This document shows, one piece after another, positions 17,423 to 26,263 of a stretch of 64,000 nucleotides of DNA (position 1 is the stretch's first letter; every line of letters starts with the position of its first letter). The notes below the pieces were generated by a model. It was not told the DNA's origin. It ran no database searches and worked only from the letters and a program-made list of their open reading frames with translations. The position numbers and the translations under genes were made by a program. The DNA comes from Bacillus sp. (in: firmicutes). GTDB taxonomy: Bacteria; Bacillota; Bacilli; Bacillales; Bacillaceae_J. The stretch spans positions 62,001 to 126,000 of the forward strand of contig DUSF01000033.1 in assembly GCA_012842745.1 (NCBI GenBank). The letters run 5' to 3'.

Positions 17423-17450
17423 TCTTCCACCATCCACATTGTTCATTCCC

Positions 17451-18016
17451 CTAATCGATTACTTTTTTTATAAAAAATAAATGGTTCCTACTAAGGTCAA
17501 CTTCTTGACCGTTTAGATTTCTCCATTCTTTGTCATATAAAAGCTTCACAATTGGTCTGCCAATTGGCTTGCCTTTAATTTCCGTAACCATTCCTATATC
17601 TCCATTATTTAGCAAAACGAGGCTTCCTGCAACATAAATATTTATAATATTTAAAAACTCCGCAACAATTTTATAATCAAATAAAACATCTCCTGAACCC
17701 AGTAAACTATGAAAATACTCTCTACCATTACAGCTAATAACCGGCAATTTTAACAATAGCGTAATTGATTAATAATAGTTACATAATTTTGTTAAAAATA
17801 TTTTGTCCCCTTCTTAACATTACTATGATTTATAACGGTTTGATTATGGTCATTTTTAACAAATATCTCATTAATTTCATGTTTGTTAAACCTTTGAATG
17901 ATGTTATCGGTTAATGTTATCCCTTTTTTGAGCAAAATAAGCCTATTTTGATTTATCACGTCCTCCGCTAAAACCATGCCAGCTTTAACTTTTGAAATTG
18001 ATATTTTTTGAATCAT
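17451..18016 (-). pseudogene. Internally deleted HD-GYP phosphodiesterase gene
   Basis: Two fragments in different frames. The 5' part (17792-18016) encodes the N-terminal domain of Bacillus HD-GYP proteins: VKAGMVLAEDVIN, LLKKGITLTDNII, HEINEIFV. The 3' part (17451-17756) encodes the usual C-terminal extension: IINIYVAGSLVLLNNGDIG, GRPIVKLLYD. The whole catalytic HD-GYP core between them is missing. A complete enzyme would degrade cyclic-di-GMP. Either half could still be expressed as a small protein, but neither has an enzymatic core. Beside it is a broken EAL gene, so this is a decayed cyclic-di-GMP cluster. Confidence 0.75.
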
Positions 18017-18039
18017 TTATGTACCCTCCAAACTTATGA

Positions 18040-18170
18040 TTATGCGTTCATACGCTTAAATAGATTTTCAAAATCTTCTTTAACCGGTTCACAAAAATAA
18101 AAACCTTGCATAATATTACAGCCTATATTTTTTATAAACTCCAATTGTTCTCTTGTTTCTATACCTCCAT
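18040..18170 (-). pseudogene. C-terminal fragment of an EAL-domain gene
   Basis: The minus strand reads GGIETREQLEFIKNIGCNIM followed by QGFYFCEPVKEDFENLFKRM and a TAA. This is the last 40 residues of an EAL domain, containing the EGVET-like and QGFYF motifs. No earlier EAL sequence is visible to its right, so the remainder is deleted. Confidence 0.8.
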
Positions 18171-18274
18171 TCATAAAAGTTGTTATTATAAATAGTTTTA
18201 TAACTAATCTAATTATAATGTCGCTAGGTCATATTCATCATGACTTTAGTCATGTAAAAGTCATAACTTAATTA

Positions 18275-18311
18275 ACAAAAAAACCATCATCTGGAAATAA
18301 CCAGTTGATGG
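18275..18311 (-). terminator. Intrinsic terminator of the carboxynorspermidine operon
   Basis: CCATCAACTGG pairs with CCAGATGATGG (one mismatch) on the minus strand, followed by TTTTTTTG. Confidence 0.75.
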
Positions 18312-18332
18312 CTTAATAATTTTATGAAATTT

Positions 18333-19460
18333 TTATGCTAATCTCATCTTAAAATCTTCGTAACCGAACTTGTGTACAATACGGCAATCGCCGTCTTTAT
18401 CGCGAACAGCAATCGCTGGCAGCGGCATCCCGTTAAAAGTCGTGTTTTTCACCATTGTATAAATAGCCATATCACCAAAGACAAGGCGGTCACCATTGAC
18501 TAAAGGGTTATCAAAGGAATAGTCGCCAATTGTATCACCAGAAAGACAGGTTTGTCCGCCAAGGCGATATGTATATGACTTCTCACCTACTTCCCCTGAA
18601 CCGATCAGCGGCGGGCGATATGGCATTTCTAAAACATCTGGCATATGGCAAGATGCAGACGTGTCAAGGATGGCGATATCCATACCGTTTTGCATCGTAT
18701 CCAATACCGTTGTGATTAAAAATCCAGCATTTAACGCCACGGCTTCGCCTGGTTCCAGATAAACCTTTAAACCATACTTTTCCTGCATGCGGCGAATACA
18801 GTCTTCTAACAACGGAATATCATAATCTTCTCTTGTAATATGGTGGCCTCCGCCAAAGTTAATCCATTCCATTTGCGGAAGCCATTGACCAAATTTCTCT
18901 TCAACAGCATCAAGTGTCTTTGCCAAATCATCAGAATTTTGCTGACAAAGCGTGTGAAAATGCAATCCTGATACACCATCAAGTAATTCTGGACGGAAAT
19001 GTTCAATCGTCACACCAAACCGAGAGCCAACAGCACATGGGTTGTAAATATCGTGCCCTACTTGTGTCGAACATTCAGGATTGATGCGTAAGCCAAATTT
19101 TTTACCAGCTTGCAATACTTTATCGCGAAACTTTTCCAACTGTGAAAAAGAATTGAAGATGATGTGATCGCAATAAGAGATGATTTCATCAATTTCATCT
19201 TCACGGTAAGCAGGGGCAAAGACATGATTTTCTTTGCCCATTTCCTCATAACCAAGTCGCGCCTCATATAAGCCGCTTGCCGTTGTGCCGCTCAAATACT
19301 TGCCAATAAGCGGGTACAGCGAATACATTGAAAATGCTTTTTGTGCCAGAATAATCTTAGCACCTGTCCGTTCCATGACACCGTTCAGGATTTTAAGATT
19401 TTTTTCAAGAAGTGCTTCATCTACTACATAACATGGTGTCGGTAATTCTTCAAAATGCAT
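18333..19460 (-). CDS. nspC: Carboxynorspermidine/carboxyspermidine decarboxylase
   Basis: A PLP-dependent alanine-racemase-fold decarboxylase of about 375 residues. The PLP lysine motif is ILAQKAFSM near residue 40; GLHFHTLCQQNSDDL and WINFGGGHH are the substrate and phosphate-binding loops; CHMPDVLEMPYRPPL and CLSGDTIGDY form the C-terminal active-site half. The enzyme removes CO2 from carboxynorspermidine or carboxyspermidine, the last step of the alternative polyamine route. The ATG at 19460 falls one base after the stop of the synthase gene; the TTG at 19472 is rejected because the purine-rich site abuts it. The gene is cotranscribed with the synthase. The terminator at 18275 ends the operon. 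Confidence 0.92.
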   Translation of the reverse strand: MHFEELPTPCYVVDEALLEKNLKILNGVMERTGAKIILAQKAFSMYSLYPLIGKYLSGTTASGLYEARLGYEEMGKENHVFAPAYREDEIDEIISYCDHIIFNSFSQLEKFRDKVLQAGKKFGLRINPECSTQVGHDIYNPCAVGSRFGVTIEHFRPELLDGVSGLHFHTLCQQNSDDLAKTLDAVEEKFGQWLPQMEWINFGGGHHITREDYDIPLLEDCIRRMQEKYGLKVYLEPGEAVALNAGFLITTVLDTMQNGMDIAILDTSASCHMPDVLEMPYRPPLIGSGEVGEKSYTYRLGGQTCLSGDTIGDYSFDNPLVNGDRLVFGDMAIYTMVKNTTFNGMPLPAIAVRDKDGDCRIVHKFGYEDFKMRLA

Positions 19461-19461
19461 C

Positions 19462-20715
19462 TTATCCCACAAGCTCCGCTTCTAAAGTTTCAACTGACTC
19501 TTCCTCTTCAGGATAGGCATCTACAAGTTCCGGATTAAAGCTTTCTTTCCATGGAAGTCCCCACTTGTTCAATGCATCCATAAATGGATCTGGATCAAAT
19601 TCTTCGATATTGTATACACCTGGCTTATTCCACTTTCCAGTCATTACCATCATCGCACCAATCATCGCTGGAACGCCTGTCGTATAAGATACTGCCTGTG
19701 AGCCAACCTCTTTGTAGCATTCTTCATGGTCACAAACATTGTACACATAATACATTTTATCTTTGCCGTCTTTTTTACCTTTAAAAATACAACCGATATT
19801 TGTTTTTCCTTTTGTTCTTGGACCAAGTGATGCTGGGTCAGGTAATACAGCTTTCAAGAACTGTAATGGAATAATTTGTTTTCCTTCAAATTCAATCGGC
19901 TCAATTGATGTCATGCCAACATTTTCAAGACATTTTAAATGTGTTAAATAACTTTGACCGAACGTCATAAAGAAACGAATTCGCTTAAGCCCAGGAATAT
20001 TCTCGGCAAGAGATTCAAGTTCTTCGTGGTACAACAAATACATATCTTTCTCGCCAACTTCAGGGAAATTATAAACACGTTTGATTTCCATCGGCTTCGT
20101 TTCTACCCATTCACCTTTCTCCCAATATCTTCCGTTCGCAGAAACTTCACGAATATTGATTTCTGGATTGAAATTCGTTGCAAAAGGATAGCCATGATCG
20201 CCTGCGTTGCAATCAAGAATATCAATGTATTCAATTTCATCAAAATGATGCTTCAATGCATAGGCAGAAAATACACCTGTCACACCTGGGTCAAAGCCGC
20301 TACCTAAAAGTGCTGTGATACCAGCCTTTTCAAAACGTTCACGATATTCCCATTGCCATTTGTATTCAAATTTCGCAGTGTCTTCAGGCTCATAATTGGC
20401 AGTATCCATGTAGTTTGTTTTAGTAGCTAGACAAGCATCCATGATTGTTAAATCTTGATATGGTAAAGCAAGATTCATGACAATGTCTGGTTTTACCTCA
20501 TTAATTAAAGCAATAAGTTCGTCCACGTTATCTGCATCAACTTGTGCTGTCGTAATTTTTGTTTTTCCGCCATCTAATTTTGCTTTTAACTCATCACATT
20601 TCGACTTTGTACGACTTGCAATGCAAATTTCCTCAAAAACCTCACTGTTTTGAACACATTTGTGAATAGCTACGGAAGCAACTCCGCCACAACCAATGAT
20701 AAGTGCTTTTCCCAT
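19462..20715 (-). CDS. Carboxynorspermidine synthase (saccharopine-dehydrogenase family)
   Basis: A 417-residue NAD(P)-dependent reductase. The nucleotide-binding start is ALIIGCGGVASVAIHKC; NLALPYQDLTIMDAC and NYMDTANYEPED, then GSGFDPGVTGVFSAYALKH are typical of the LYS1-like carboxynorspermidine synthase. It condenses aspartate semialdehyde with diaminopropane or putrescine. It is the first gene of the two-gene operon with the decarboxylase. AAGGAG is seven bases before the ATG. A leader of about 450 bases with a stable closed structure and an intrinsic terminator precedes it, so expression may be controlled by attenuation. A true saccharopine dehydrogenase is unlikely given the neighbour. 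Confidence 0.9.
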   Translation of the reverse strand: MGKALIIGCGGVASVAIHKCVQNSEVFEEICIASRTKSKCDELKAKLDGGKTKITTAQVDADNVDELIALINEVKPDIVMNLALPYQDLTIMDACLATKTNYMDTANYEPEDTAKFEYKWQWEYRERFEKAGITALLGSGFDPGVTGVFSAYALKHHFDEIEYIDILDCNAGDHGYPFATNFNPEINIREVSANGRYWEKGEWVETKPMEIKRVYNFPEVGEKDMYLLYHEELESLAENIPGLKRIRFFMTFGQSYLTHLKCLENVGMTSIEPIEFEGKQIIPLQFLKAVLPDPASLGPRTKGKTNIGCIFKGKKDGKDKMYYVYNVCDHEECYKEVGSQAVSYTTGVPAMIGAMMVMTGKWNKPGVYNIEEFDPDPFMDALNKWGLPWKESFNPELVDAYPEEEESVETLEAELVG

Positions 20716-20774
20716 TTTCCTATCTCCTTTTCATTTTATTTTTCGAAAAAGAATGTACAAACCCAAAAATTCGC

Positions 20775-20820
20775 AAATAAAAAAGCAAGTGCATAAACGC
20801 ATATTCGCGCATCACTTGCT
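20775..20820 (-). terminator. Leader terminator upstream of the synthase gene
   Basis: Minus strand AGCAAGTG ... CACTTGCT followed by TTTTTTATTT, located 60 bases before the synthase ATG. Its position between the structured leader and the gene is that of an attenuator. It could also simply end the upstream transcript. Confidence 0.6.
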
Positions 20821-21035
20821 TGATATACTCATAAATATTAAGAATAGAAAATGTGTAACCTATCAAACATCATAGGATTACAGCAACCATAAAACTATAA
20901 CCATTTCATGGAAAGACATCTTAATATTCAAATATATCATTAGGTTCAGAGTCTATATAGCAAATAATTACTTTTACCACTCTTATTGACCGTTTCACAA
21001 GTTGTGTGCATATGCACTGGTTGTAAAGTAACCAA

Positions 21036-21181
21036 CTTATAAAATTTGAGCTTTTAACTCAATCAATAAGGCAACGAAAGTTGCCACTCGGCATTTGACC
21101 CGGCTGTCCGTATGGCCTTAACTCCCGAAAGGAAGTGGTCAAAAATTATCTGCTCGGAAAGACTCTAAATTTGAATATAAG
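21036..21181 (-). ncRNA. Structured RNA element, class not recognised
   Basis: The ends form a long closing stem: CTTATAAAATTTGAG (21036-21050) pairs with CTCTAAATTTGAATATAAG (21163-21181) with small bulges. Inside are two strong hairpins: GGCAAC-GAAA-GTTGCC at 21070-21085 and ACTCCC-GAAA-GGAAGT at 21121-21136, plus GCC-rich sequence between them. The loops are GNRA on the plus strand; on the minus strand one mismatch becomes a G-U pair, and the downstream terminator and gene are on the minus strand. So orientation is uncertain, with minus favoured by context. The remaining part of the gap (20821-21035) shows no gene. I could not match it to a known riboswitch. Confidence 0.4.
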
Positions 21182-21241
21182 CTTTCCAATTAACGACTAT
21201 TTTATAATAACAGCATAACTAAAAAACGGCAATAGAAATTT

Positions 21242-21793
21242 TTATATTTTTATTTTTTCTTTTTTTGTAAGAATATTGATTAATTCACTTTCCTTCATAG
21301 GCTTATAATACAAAAATCCTTGAGCAATTTGACAGTTTAAATTTTTTAATATGGTTGCTTGTAGTTGTTGTTCAACTCCCTCTGCTACAACGCTAAGTTG
21401 CAAGCTTTGCGCCATCGAGATGATTGCACGAACAATGGCAGTATCGTTTGTTTCTACTATATCTTGAATAAATGAGCGATCTACTTTCAATTGATCAATT
21501 GGAAGCCTCTTTAAATAATTTAATGATGAATATCCCATACCAAAATCATCTATGGAAATAAAGATATTACTTTCCTTTAATTGTTGTAATTTCTTAATAA
21601 CTTCTTCAGGGTTATTCATTGCAACACTTTCTGTAATTTCAAGTTCAAGATACTGCGGATCTAAATCTGTTTCCGCTAATGTATTTTTTACAATCTCTAC
21701 GAAGTTATCCTGTTGGAATTGTTTAAATGAAATATTAACGGCAACACGAATATCTTCAACCCCTTGATTCAACCATTTTTTTCAATTTTATCT
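21242..21793 (-). pseudogene. 5'-truncated EAL-domain gene
   Basis: Encodes the C-terminal two-thirds of an EAL domain: KKWLNQGVEDIRVAVNIS, LEITESVAM, ISIDDFGMGYSSLNYLKRL, LKVDRSFI, VVAEGVEQQ and AQGFLYYKP are intact. The EAL signature itself and everything N-terminal are missing; upstream of 21793 the sequence is AT-rich with no start or ribosome site. A phosphodiesterase lacking the EAL glutamate should be inactive. The TTG at 21772 is not a credible start. It is the third broken cyclic-di-GMP gene around the polyamine operon. Confidence 0.78.
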
Positions 21794-21886
21794 AGTTTTT
21801 ATTATTTATAAAAAATGAAATTGATTACAAAAAAGTAAAAAAATACAAACTTATTTTAATAGAACTTGGCACTTATATCAAGCAAA

Positions 21887-21927
21887 AAAAGCCTTAAATC
21901 TCTTTTTTTTTAAAAGATTTAAGGCTA
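21887..21927 (-). terminator. Intrinsic terminator of the PgpA-type gene
   Basis: AGCCTTAAATCT pairs with AGATTTAAGGCT on the minus strand, followed by TTTTTTTGC. Confidence 0.8.
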
Positions 21928-21946
21928 TTCTTTAGCTGGTCGTTCC

Positions 21947-22486
21947 TTACATGTCCACTTCAGCGTAGGTCATTTCTTCTTCGACTTCTTCAATATCCCG
22001 CATTTGGTGAGCGATTCGTGAGGCTGCACAGGCACAAATACTTGCCACAAGATCATCTAAAAAGGTGTGGACACCATGACCGTCTTTTGTATCTAGCTTT
22101 TTAATGATTCCGATTTTATTTTTGTCTAAATAGCCATAGGATGTTACAGCAATACTGCCATATGTAAGAACTGCTCCTAAACCAATGGTTTCATCGATGC
22201 CAAACAATCCCTCATCAGTTTCAACAATCGTCTGTAGCGGTTCTGACAACAGCTTTTTCTCCGCAAGACGGTCTAACTCAATCCCAACAAGAATAGCATG
22301 TTGAATTTCCCGCTTCCTGAGGACTCGTTCCACTGAAAAAATGCAATCCTCTAATGTTAATACATTACTAAATGGTAATTGCATTTCGTAAACGATTTTT
22401 GCTATTTCTTCTACAGTAACACCACGTTCTTCAAGTAAGCTTTTTGTCGCCCGATACACATCACGGCTATGTACCCTTTTTGTCAT
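21947..22486 (-). CDS. Phosphatidylglycerophosphatase A-family protein (YutG-like)
   Basis: About 179 residues. The PgpA family core is visible: LPFSNVLTLEDCI, GIDETIGLGAVLTYGSIAVT (residues about 98-117) and the acidic motif KLDTKDGHGVHTFLDDLVAS, with conserved Asp and Gly residues. The family dephosphorylates phosphatidylglycerophosphate; the Bacillus YutG branch is soluble, without the membrane helices of E. coli PgpA. The ATG at 22486 is preferred (AGAGGAG eleven bases upstream) to the one at 22507. It is monocistronic, with a terminator following. Activity of this branch is inferred. Confidence 0.82.
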   Translation of the reverse strand: MTKRVHSRDVYRATKSLLEERGVTVEEIAKIVYEMQLPFSNVLTLEDCIFSVERVLRKREIQHAILVGIELDRLAEKKLLSEPLQTIVETDEGLFGIDETIGLGAVLTYGSIAVTSYGYLDKNKIGIIKKLDTKDGHGVHTFLDDLVASICACAASRIAHQMRDIEEVEEEMTYAEVDM

Positions 22487-22640
22487 TTTTAGATAATCTC
22501 CTCTCATATGTAAACATATATCTATTATAACATGTCTTTTTTTGCCTTTACTAATTAATATCTTTTCGTGCGTATAAATTCATTTTGTTTTTTGTTATAA
22601 TAATAAAGTATTTGAATCTTGAATTAAGGAGGTAATGCCT

Positions 22641-23159
22641 GTGAAATATGGTATTGTAATTTTCCCATCTAAAAAGCTTCAAGACTATGCGAATTCCTTT
22701 CGGAAACGGTACGACCCTCATATTGCTTTAGTTCCTCCACATGTAACACTTGTGAACCCCCTTGAATTAGCGGAAGGAGAAATTAAAGGCATCATCCAAA
22801 CGTTGCATAAAATCACTCATGACTTTTCACCTATTACCCTTGAGGTTTACAAAGTAAAGACATTTCATCCAACAGCTAATAAAATCTATTTCGCCATAAA
22901 AAAGAGTGATGAACTATCCGCACTTTATGGTAAACTAAATTTAGATATATTTGGAAATAATGAAAAAGCTGAAAGTTTCGTACCACATATTACGATTGGA
23001 CAACGGCTCTCAAATGAAGAACATTCTGATATCGTAGGACAGCTTACGATGATGGATGTTGCTTTTTCTGATGTTGTTGATCGTTTTCATCTATTATATC
23101 AATTAGAAAATAATCAATGGACAACATACGAAACGTTTCACCTTGGAAAGGAATGTTAA
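22641..23159 (+). CDS. yjcG: 2H phosphoesterase family protein (YjcG)
   Basis: A 172-residue member of the 2'-5' RNA ligase/2H phosphoesterase superfamily. Both catalytic His motifs are present: PPHVTL (near 34) and VPHITIG (near 116). KYGIVIFPSKKLQDYANSFR and VDRFHLLYQLEN match B. subtilis YjcG. 2H enzymes cleave or form 2',3'-cyclic phosphate links, but the substrate of YjcG is not established. The GTG at 22641 is used as start, eight bases after AAGGAGG; the ATG at 22635 is too close to that site. It is followed after 3 bases by a YjcF-like acetyltransferase gene, as in B. subtilis. Confidence 0.9.
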   Translation: MKYGIVIFPSKKLQDYANSFRKRYDPHIALVPPHVTLVNPLELAEGEIKGIIQTLHKITHDFSPITLEVYKVKTFHPTANKIYFAIKKSDELSALYGKLNLDIFGNNEKAESFVPHITIGQRLSNEEHSDIVGQLTMMDVAFSDVVDRFHLLYQLENNQWTTYETFHLGKEC

Positions 23160-23162
23160 ACA

Positions 23163-23585
23163 TTGCTAGTAAAAATCATTGCAACGGACAGCGAATTGGA
23201 AGATGCCTACAAAGTTCGCAAAAAAGTATTTGTTGAGGAACAAAATGTACCGATTGATTTAGAAATTGATGCATTTGAGAATTCAGCTGTTCACTTTGTT
23301 TTGTATGATGGAAAAGAGCCAGTTGGAGCGGGGAGAGTTCGCGAATTAGGCGATGTACTTAAAGTTGAACGAATATGTGTACTCGATGAGTATCGTGGTA
23401 AAGGCTGCGGGAAGCTTATCATGGAAAAGACAGAAGAAATCGCCAACGATAAAAATATAAAGAAACTAAAGCTTAATGCCCAAACCCATGCGGAGGATTT
23501 CTATAAAAAATTAGGATATGAAACAATATCAAATGTTTTCATGGAGGCTGACATTCCACATGTGACAATGGTAAAAACTCTTTAA
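23163..23585 (+). CDS. yjcF: GNAT acetyltransferase (YjcF)
   Basis: A 140-residue GNAT protein. The start is a TTG with GGAATG about ten bases upstream. VRKKVFVEEQNVP (about 17-29) is characteristic of the YjcF/ElaA-like group, and VGAGRVRELGDVLKVERICV leads to the acetyl-CoA loop YRGKGCGKLIM. LNAQTHAEDFYKKLGY is the C-terminal part. The substrate is unknown. It is cotranscribed with yjcG. Confidence 0.87.
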   Translation: MLVKIIATDSELEDAYKVRKKVFVEEQNVPIDLEIDAFENSAVHFVLYDGKEPVGAGRVRELGDVLKVERICVLDEYRGKGCGKLIMEKTEEIANDKNIKKLKLNAQTHAEDFYKKLGYETISNVFMEADIPHVTMVKTL

Positions 23586-23589
23586 AGGA

Positions 23590-23643
23590 GTCAGACCCCG
23601 CTGGTAAACTCGTCTAGGGCACTATCGGCGGTATTGGTCTGAC
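23590..23643. repeat. Inverted repeat with GTCAGACC arms
   Basis: GTCAGACC (23590-23597) and GGTCTGAC (23636-23643) with a 38-base interior that is partly self-complementary. Related GTCAGACACCG arms occur at 33.60 kb. May be a dispersed hairpin element or a terminator for yjcF; the T tract is weak. Confidence 0.5.
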
Positions 23644-23652
23644 CTCTTATGT

Positions 23653-23934
23653 TTAAACCACTTCATTAATATATTTTCCTTTTCCAGTTATATCGGCTTC
23701 ACATTCTTCCGGTACAGTTTCATCCAAATCATTTTGTTTATCCTTCTTAACAACATATTTTCTGATTAATTTCGCCTCTTCATATTTATCTTCGTAGTCG
23801 GTTTTTCCTTTGAGCTTCGCACGTAATGTACTCTTTTGTACAGGCTTAACTACAAACGGTGGTCCATCCTTCCGAATAACTCGGTTAGCATATTGATTAT
23901 ATTGCTCATGATTAATTGGTAATATATAACTCAT
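23653..23934 (-). CDS. Hypothetical protein, 93 residues
   Basis: Begins at an ATG eight bases after GGAGG (a GTG at 23943 is rejected because it overlaps that site). The peptide MSYILPINHEQYNQYANRVI leads to a PPFVVKPVQK segment and a charged Lys-Glu-Asp-rich second half ending GKGKYINEVV. There is no signal peptide or membrane segment. I do not recognise the family. The strong ribosome site and consistent codon use argue that it is real. It lies downstream of the FapA gene but a terminator separates them. Confidence 0.6.
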   Translation of the reverse strand: MSYILPINHEQYNQYANRVIRKDGPPFVVKPVQKSTLRAKLKGKTDYEDKYEEAKLIRKYVVKKDKQNDLDETVPEECEADITGKGKYINEVV

Positions 23935-24003
23935 GATTCCCACCTCCTGTTATTCTTAATATCGGAAAATTTAATCTTTTGTTAATAAACAAATACTATT
24001 TAT

Positions 24004-24044
24004 CCAATAAAAAACGAAAGGTTAGAAGCTATATGCTTCTAACC
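24004..24044 (-). terminator. Intrinsic terminator of the FapA gene
   Basis: GGTTAGAAGC-ATATA-GCTTCTAACC perfect stem on the minus strand, then TTTCGTTTTTT. Confidence 0.85.
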
Positions 24045-24097
24045 CTTTTAGTGTAAGTTATTCCATCAACCGATTATTATGAACAAATTGGATTGCA

Positions 24098-26092
24098 TTA
24101 TCGAAGCGCAATACCGCCTTGTTCATCAATGTGGGCATAAATATTTGTCATATTCTTTGTAAATTTATACCTCCTTTTTCCAATTTGTATCGTTGTATCA
24201 GAATATGCGTTCTTAATGGTAATCGTTTGGTCATGCGGAACACTAATTAATGTTGGTGTGCCACTTTTACTACCTGCTTCATCAAGCTTAGCCCCTTTAC
24301 CGGCAAAAATTCTACCGCCTCGTACAAAGCCATTTATTTCTATAGAACCTTGGGCATGGATGACGCAATTATAACAGCCTTGTTTTGGAATAATCACATC
24401 ACCAGATGAATATATATTGCTATTCATCGCAGATGGCAACTGAACAAATACACCAATTTCCACGGAAGTATTCGCGTATTCAACAAGCTGTTTCATCATT
24501 TCGACAAGTTGATTGAATTCTTCTAAATTTTGTAATGCCTTTCCATCCATCATAATAAAAATATCATAAATTTGTTTTAGTAGATGGCGCCAATCCGCAC
24601 TAACCATTTCAATATCATTTCTAAACGTTATAATAAAGTGCCTAATGAGGTTAACTAGCGGCGAGTATTTTGACTGAATTAATTTTTTCAGTAGTGGCAT
24701 GATGCCATCCTTCATCGTAGCATCCGTAAAAGAAGGATTTTGGCTAAGTTTGTTTAAATCATTTCCCAACGCTTCAAGACCTTCAAGCATTTCCGTTAAT
24801 TCGCTTATTTTCTCAACAATGACTTTATCGCTATTACCAGCAATAATTTCACTTGTTATAACATTCCTATGATGTAATGTGGACTGTCCTGCTTTTATTT
24901 TTGCCCCACTTGTCACTCCTCTTATTTCTACATTTCCAGTAGCCGTTATCTCCATATGTTCCTCAACATTACCGCTTATCGTGATATCTCCGTTGAATTT
25001 TAAATTTCCTGAAGCCATGCCGACATCACCTTGATGCTCTAACTTAGGAACGACATTTACGACAACCATATTCCCTTTCTTTTGTATAGATGGTCTACCA
25101 ATCGAAGTTGCGATAATTCTATCTTCTATTAGTTCAGCACCATTCCCGCAACGTACTTGTAGAGGAAGTACAGGTTTCGCTGGTATAATCTCCCCTGTAA
25201 CAGACTTTCCATCCGTTCCTAAGATAGGGTCATGAAGAATGGCAATCTCTGTCCCTTCTCCGACAGAAGGTATATCACGGCCTGCCCGAAAGTCAATCGA
25301 GCCATCCTCTCTTTCTTTAAACTTCTTTCCTTCACTTATTTCAACTTTATACTCTAACCACCCATGCTTACCTTCAACAGGACGGTCCCCTTCGGCGATG
25401 ATAAATTCTGCCTTTTTTTCCGCCTTGCATGCCTCGTCTATCCATTCCTCCTGAATACCATATGAAATTTGCATTTTTTTCAGCGTTTCGTATATTTCAT
25501 CCGTTGTCAACGTTCGGTTCGGTTCACTTTTTTTTACGACCTCAAGTGTAATCTCACGAGCTGGTTTTTGTTCACGTAGTATATAAGTGGATTTGCTCCC
25601 AGGAATGACGTTAATCTTAGCAGTTAGTTTATCTTTAGATAACTCAATATTCCACTTTGTAGCAATTTCCTCATCCTTACATTCTATTTTTATTTTATCT
25701 TTTTCTGAAATCGTTGTTTTTTCTTTTACGAGTTCATTATTTTTATAGAATAAAACAACCGATGGAATATGAACTTGTAACTCCCCTTCGTCCGAATCAA
25801 TACAATGAATTTCACCATTTTCAACCCAAACTTTCCCTTTACCTGCTAGTGCCTCGTCTATTGGTTCCATTAAAGGCTCTTTTATTTCTTCCTCAGAAGG
25901 TACCTCTACTTCCTCTTTACTTTGTGTTATAATTCGAATTACAGCCTCCCTAGAGCCCATCGAAAGAATTCCTTTTCGACCTTCTTCCAAAATTTCAATC
26001 GTAACCTCTTCCTCCGTTACACCTAACTGTTGTAAACCAAGAGCAATCGCTTCCTCAACCGTTCTGGCTTTAAAAATATTTTTCTTATCCAC
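24098..26092 (-). CDS. FapA-family (DUF342) protein with N-terminal Jag domain
   Basis: A 664-residue cytosolic protein starting with GTG. The first 55 residues are a Jag-N domain (FKARTVEEAIALGLQQLG, GRKGILSMGSREAVIRI). From about 180 the DUF342/FapA region follows, with PAREITLEVV, GRDIPSVGEGTEIAI and DPILGTDGKSVTGE; then a parallel beta-helix stretch (GNLKFNGDITISGNVEE, VEIRGVTSGAKIKAG, about 355-405), a coiled-coil insert (about 410-535), and a second beta stretch near the C terminus (EINGFVRGGRIFAG). FapA proteins are linked to flagellar or cell-surface assembly and to bactofilin-like polymers; no precise role is known. Confidence 0.82.
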   Translation of the reverse strand: MDKKNIFKARTVEEAIALGLQQLGVTEEEVTIEILEEGRKGILSMGSREAVIRIITQSKEEVEVPSEEEIKEPLMEPIDEALAGKGKVWVENGEIHCIDSDEGELQVHIPSVVLFYKNNELVKEKTTISEKDKIKIECKDEEIATKWNIELSKDKLTAKINVIPGSKSTYILREQKPAREITLEVVKKSEPNRTLTTDEIYETLKKMQISYGIQEEWIDEACKAEKKAEFIIAEGDRPVEGKHGWLEYKVEISEGKKFKEREDGSIDFRAGRDIPSVGEGTEIAILHDPILGTDGKSVTGEIIPAKPVLPLQVRCGNGAELIEDRIIATSIGRPSIQKKGNMVVVNVVPKLEHQGDVGMASGNLKFNGDITISGNVEEHMEITATGNVEIRGVTSGAKIKAGQSTLHHRNVITSEIIAGNSDKVIVEKISELTEMLEGLEALGNDLNKLSQNPSFTDATMKDGIMPLLKKLIQSKYSPLVNLIRHFIITFRNDIEMVSADWRHLLKQIYDIFIMMDGKALQNLEEFNQLVEMMKQLVEYANTSVEIGVFVQLPSAMNSNIYSSGDVIIPKQGCYNCVIHAQGSIEINGFVRGGRIFAGKGAKLDEAGSKSGTPTLISVPHDQTITIKNAYSDTTIQIGKRRYKFTKNMTNIYAHIDEQGGIALR

Positions 26093-26263
26093 CTAGTCTC
26101 CACCCCCTCATTCGCTAGTTATGTAAACGTTTTCTTTTAAGTTGATTAATAAAATTTTTAAAAATTACAAAAGCTTATCCTAGGAATATTATACCAATAA
26201 ACTACTAAACCCACAATAAAAACCTAGAAAAATAGGTATTTTGCCCCAAAAAAAAGGCCCACC

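Noticed and set aside
18806-20307. ORFs overlapping the carboxynorspermidine genes
   Set aside because: They lie fully within confidently identified genes in other frames.
21036-21181. Cyclic-di-GMP (GEMM-I), SAM, cobalamin, M-box or T-box riboswitch
   Set aside because: The conserved cores (for GEMM the GGGCAAACC and GGACGCAAAGCC elements, for T-box the GGGTGGNACCGCG) are not present on either strand. Only a GAAA-capped hairpin is shared, which is too general.
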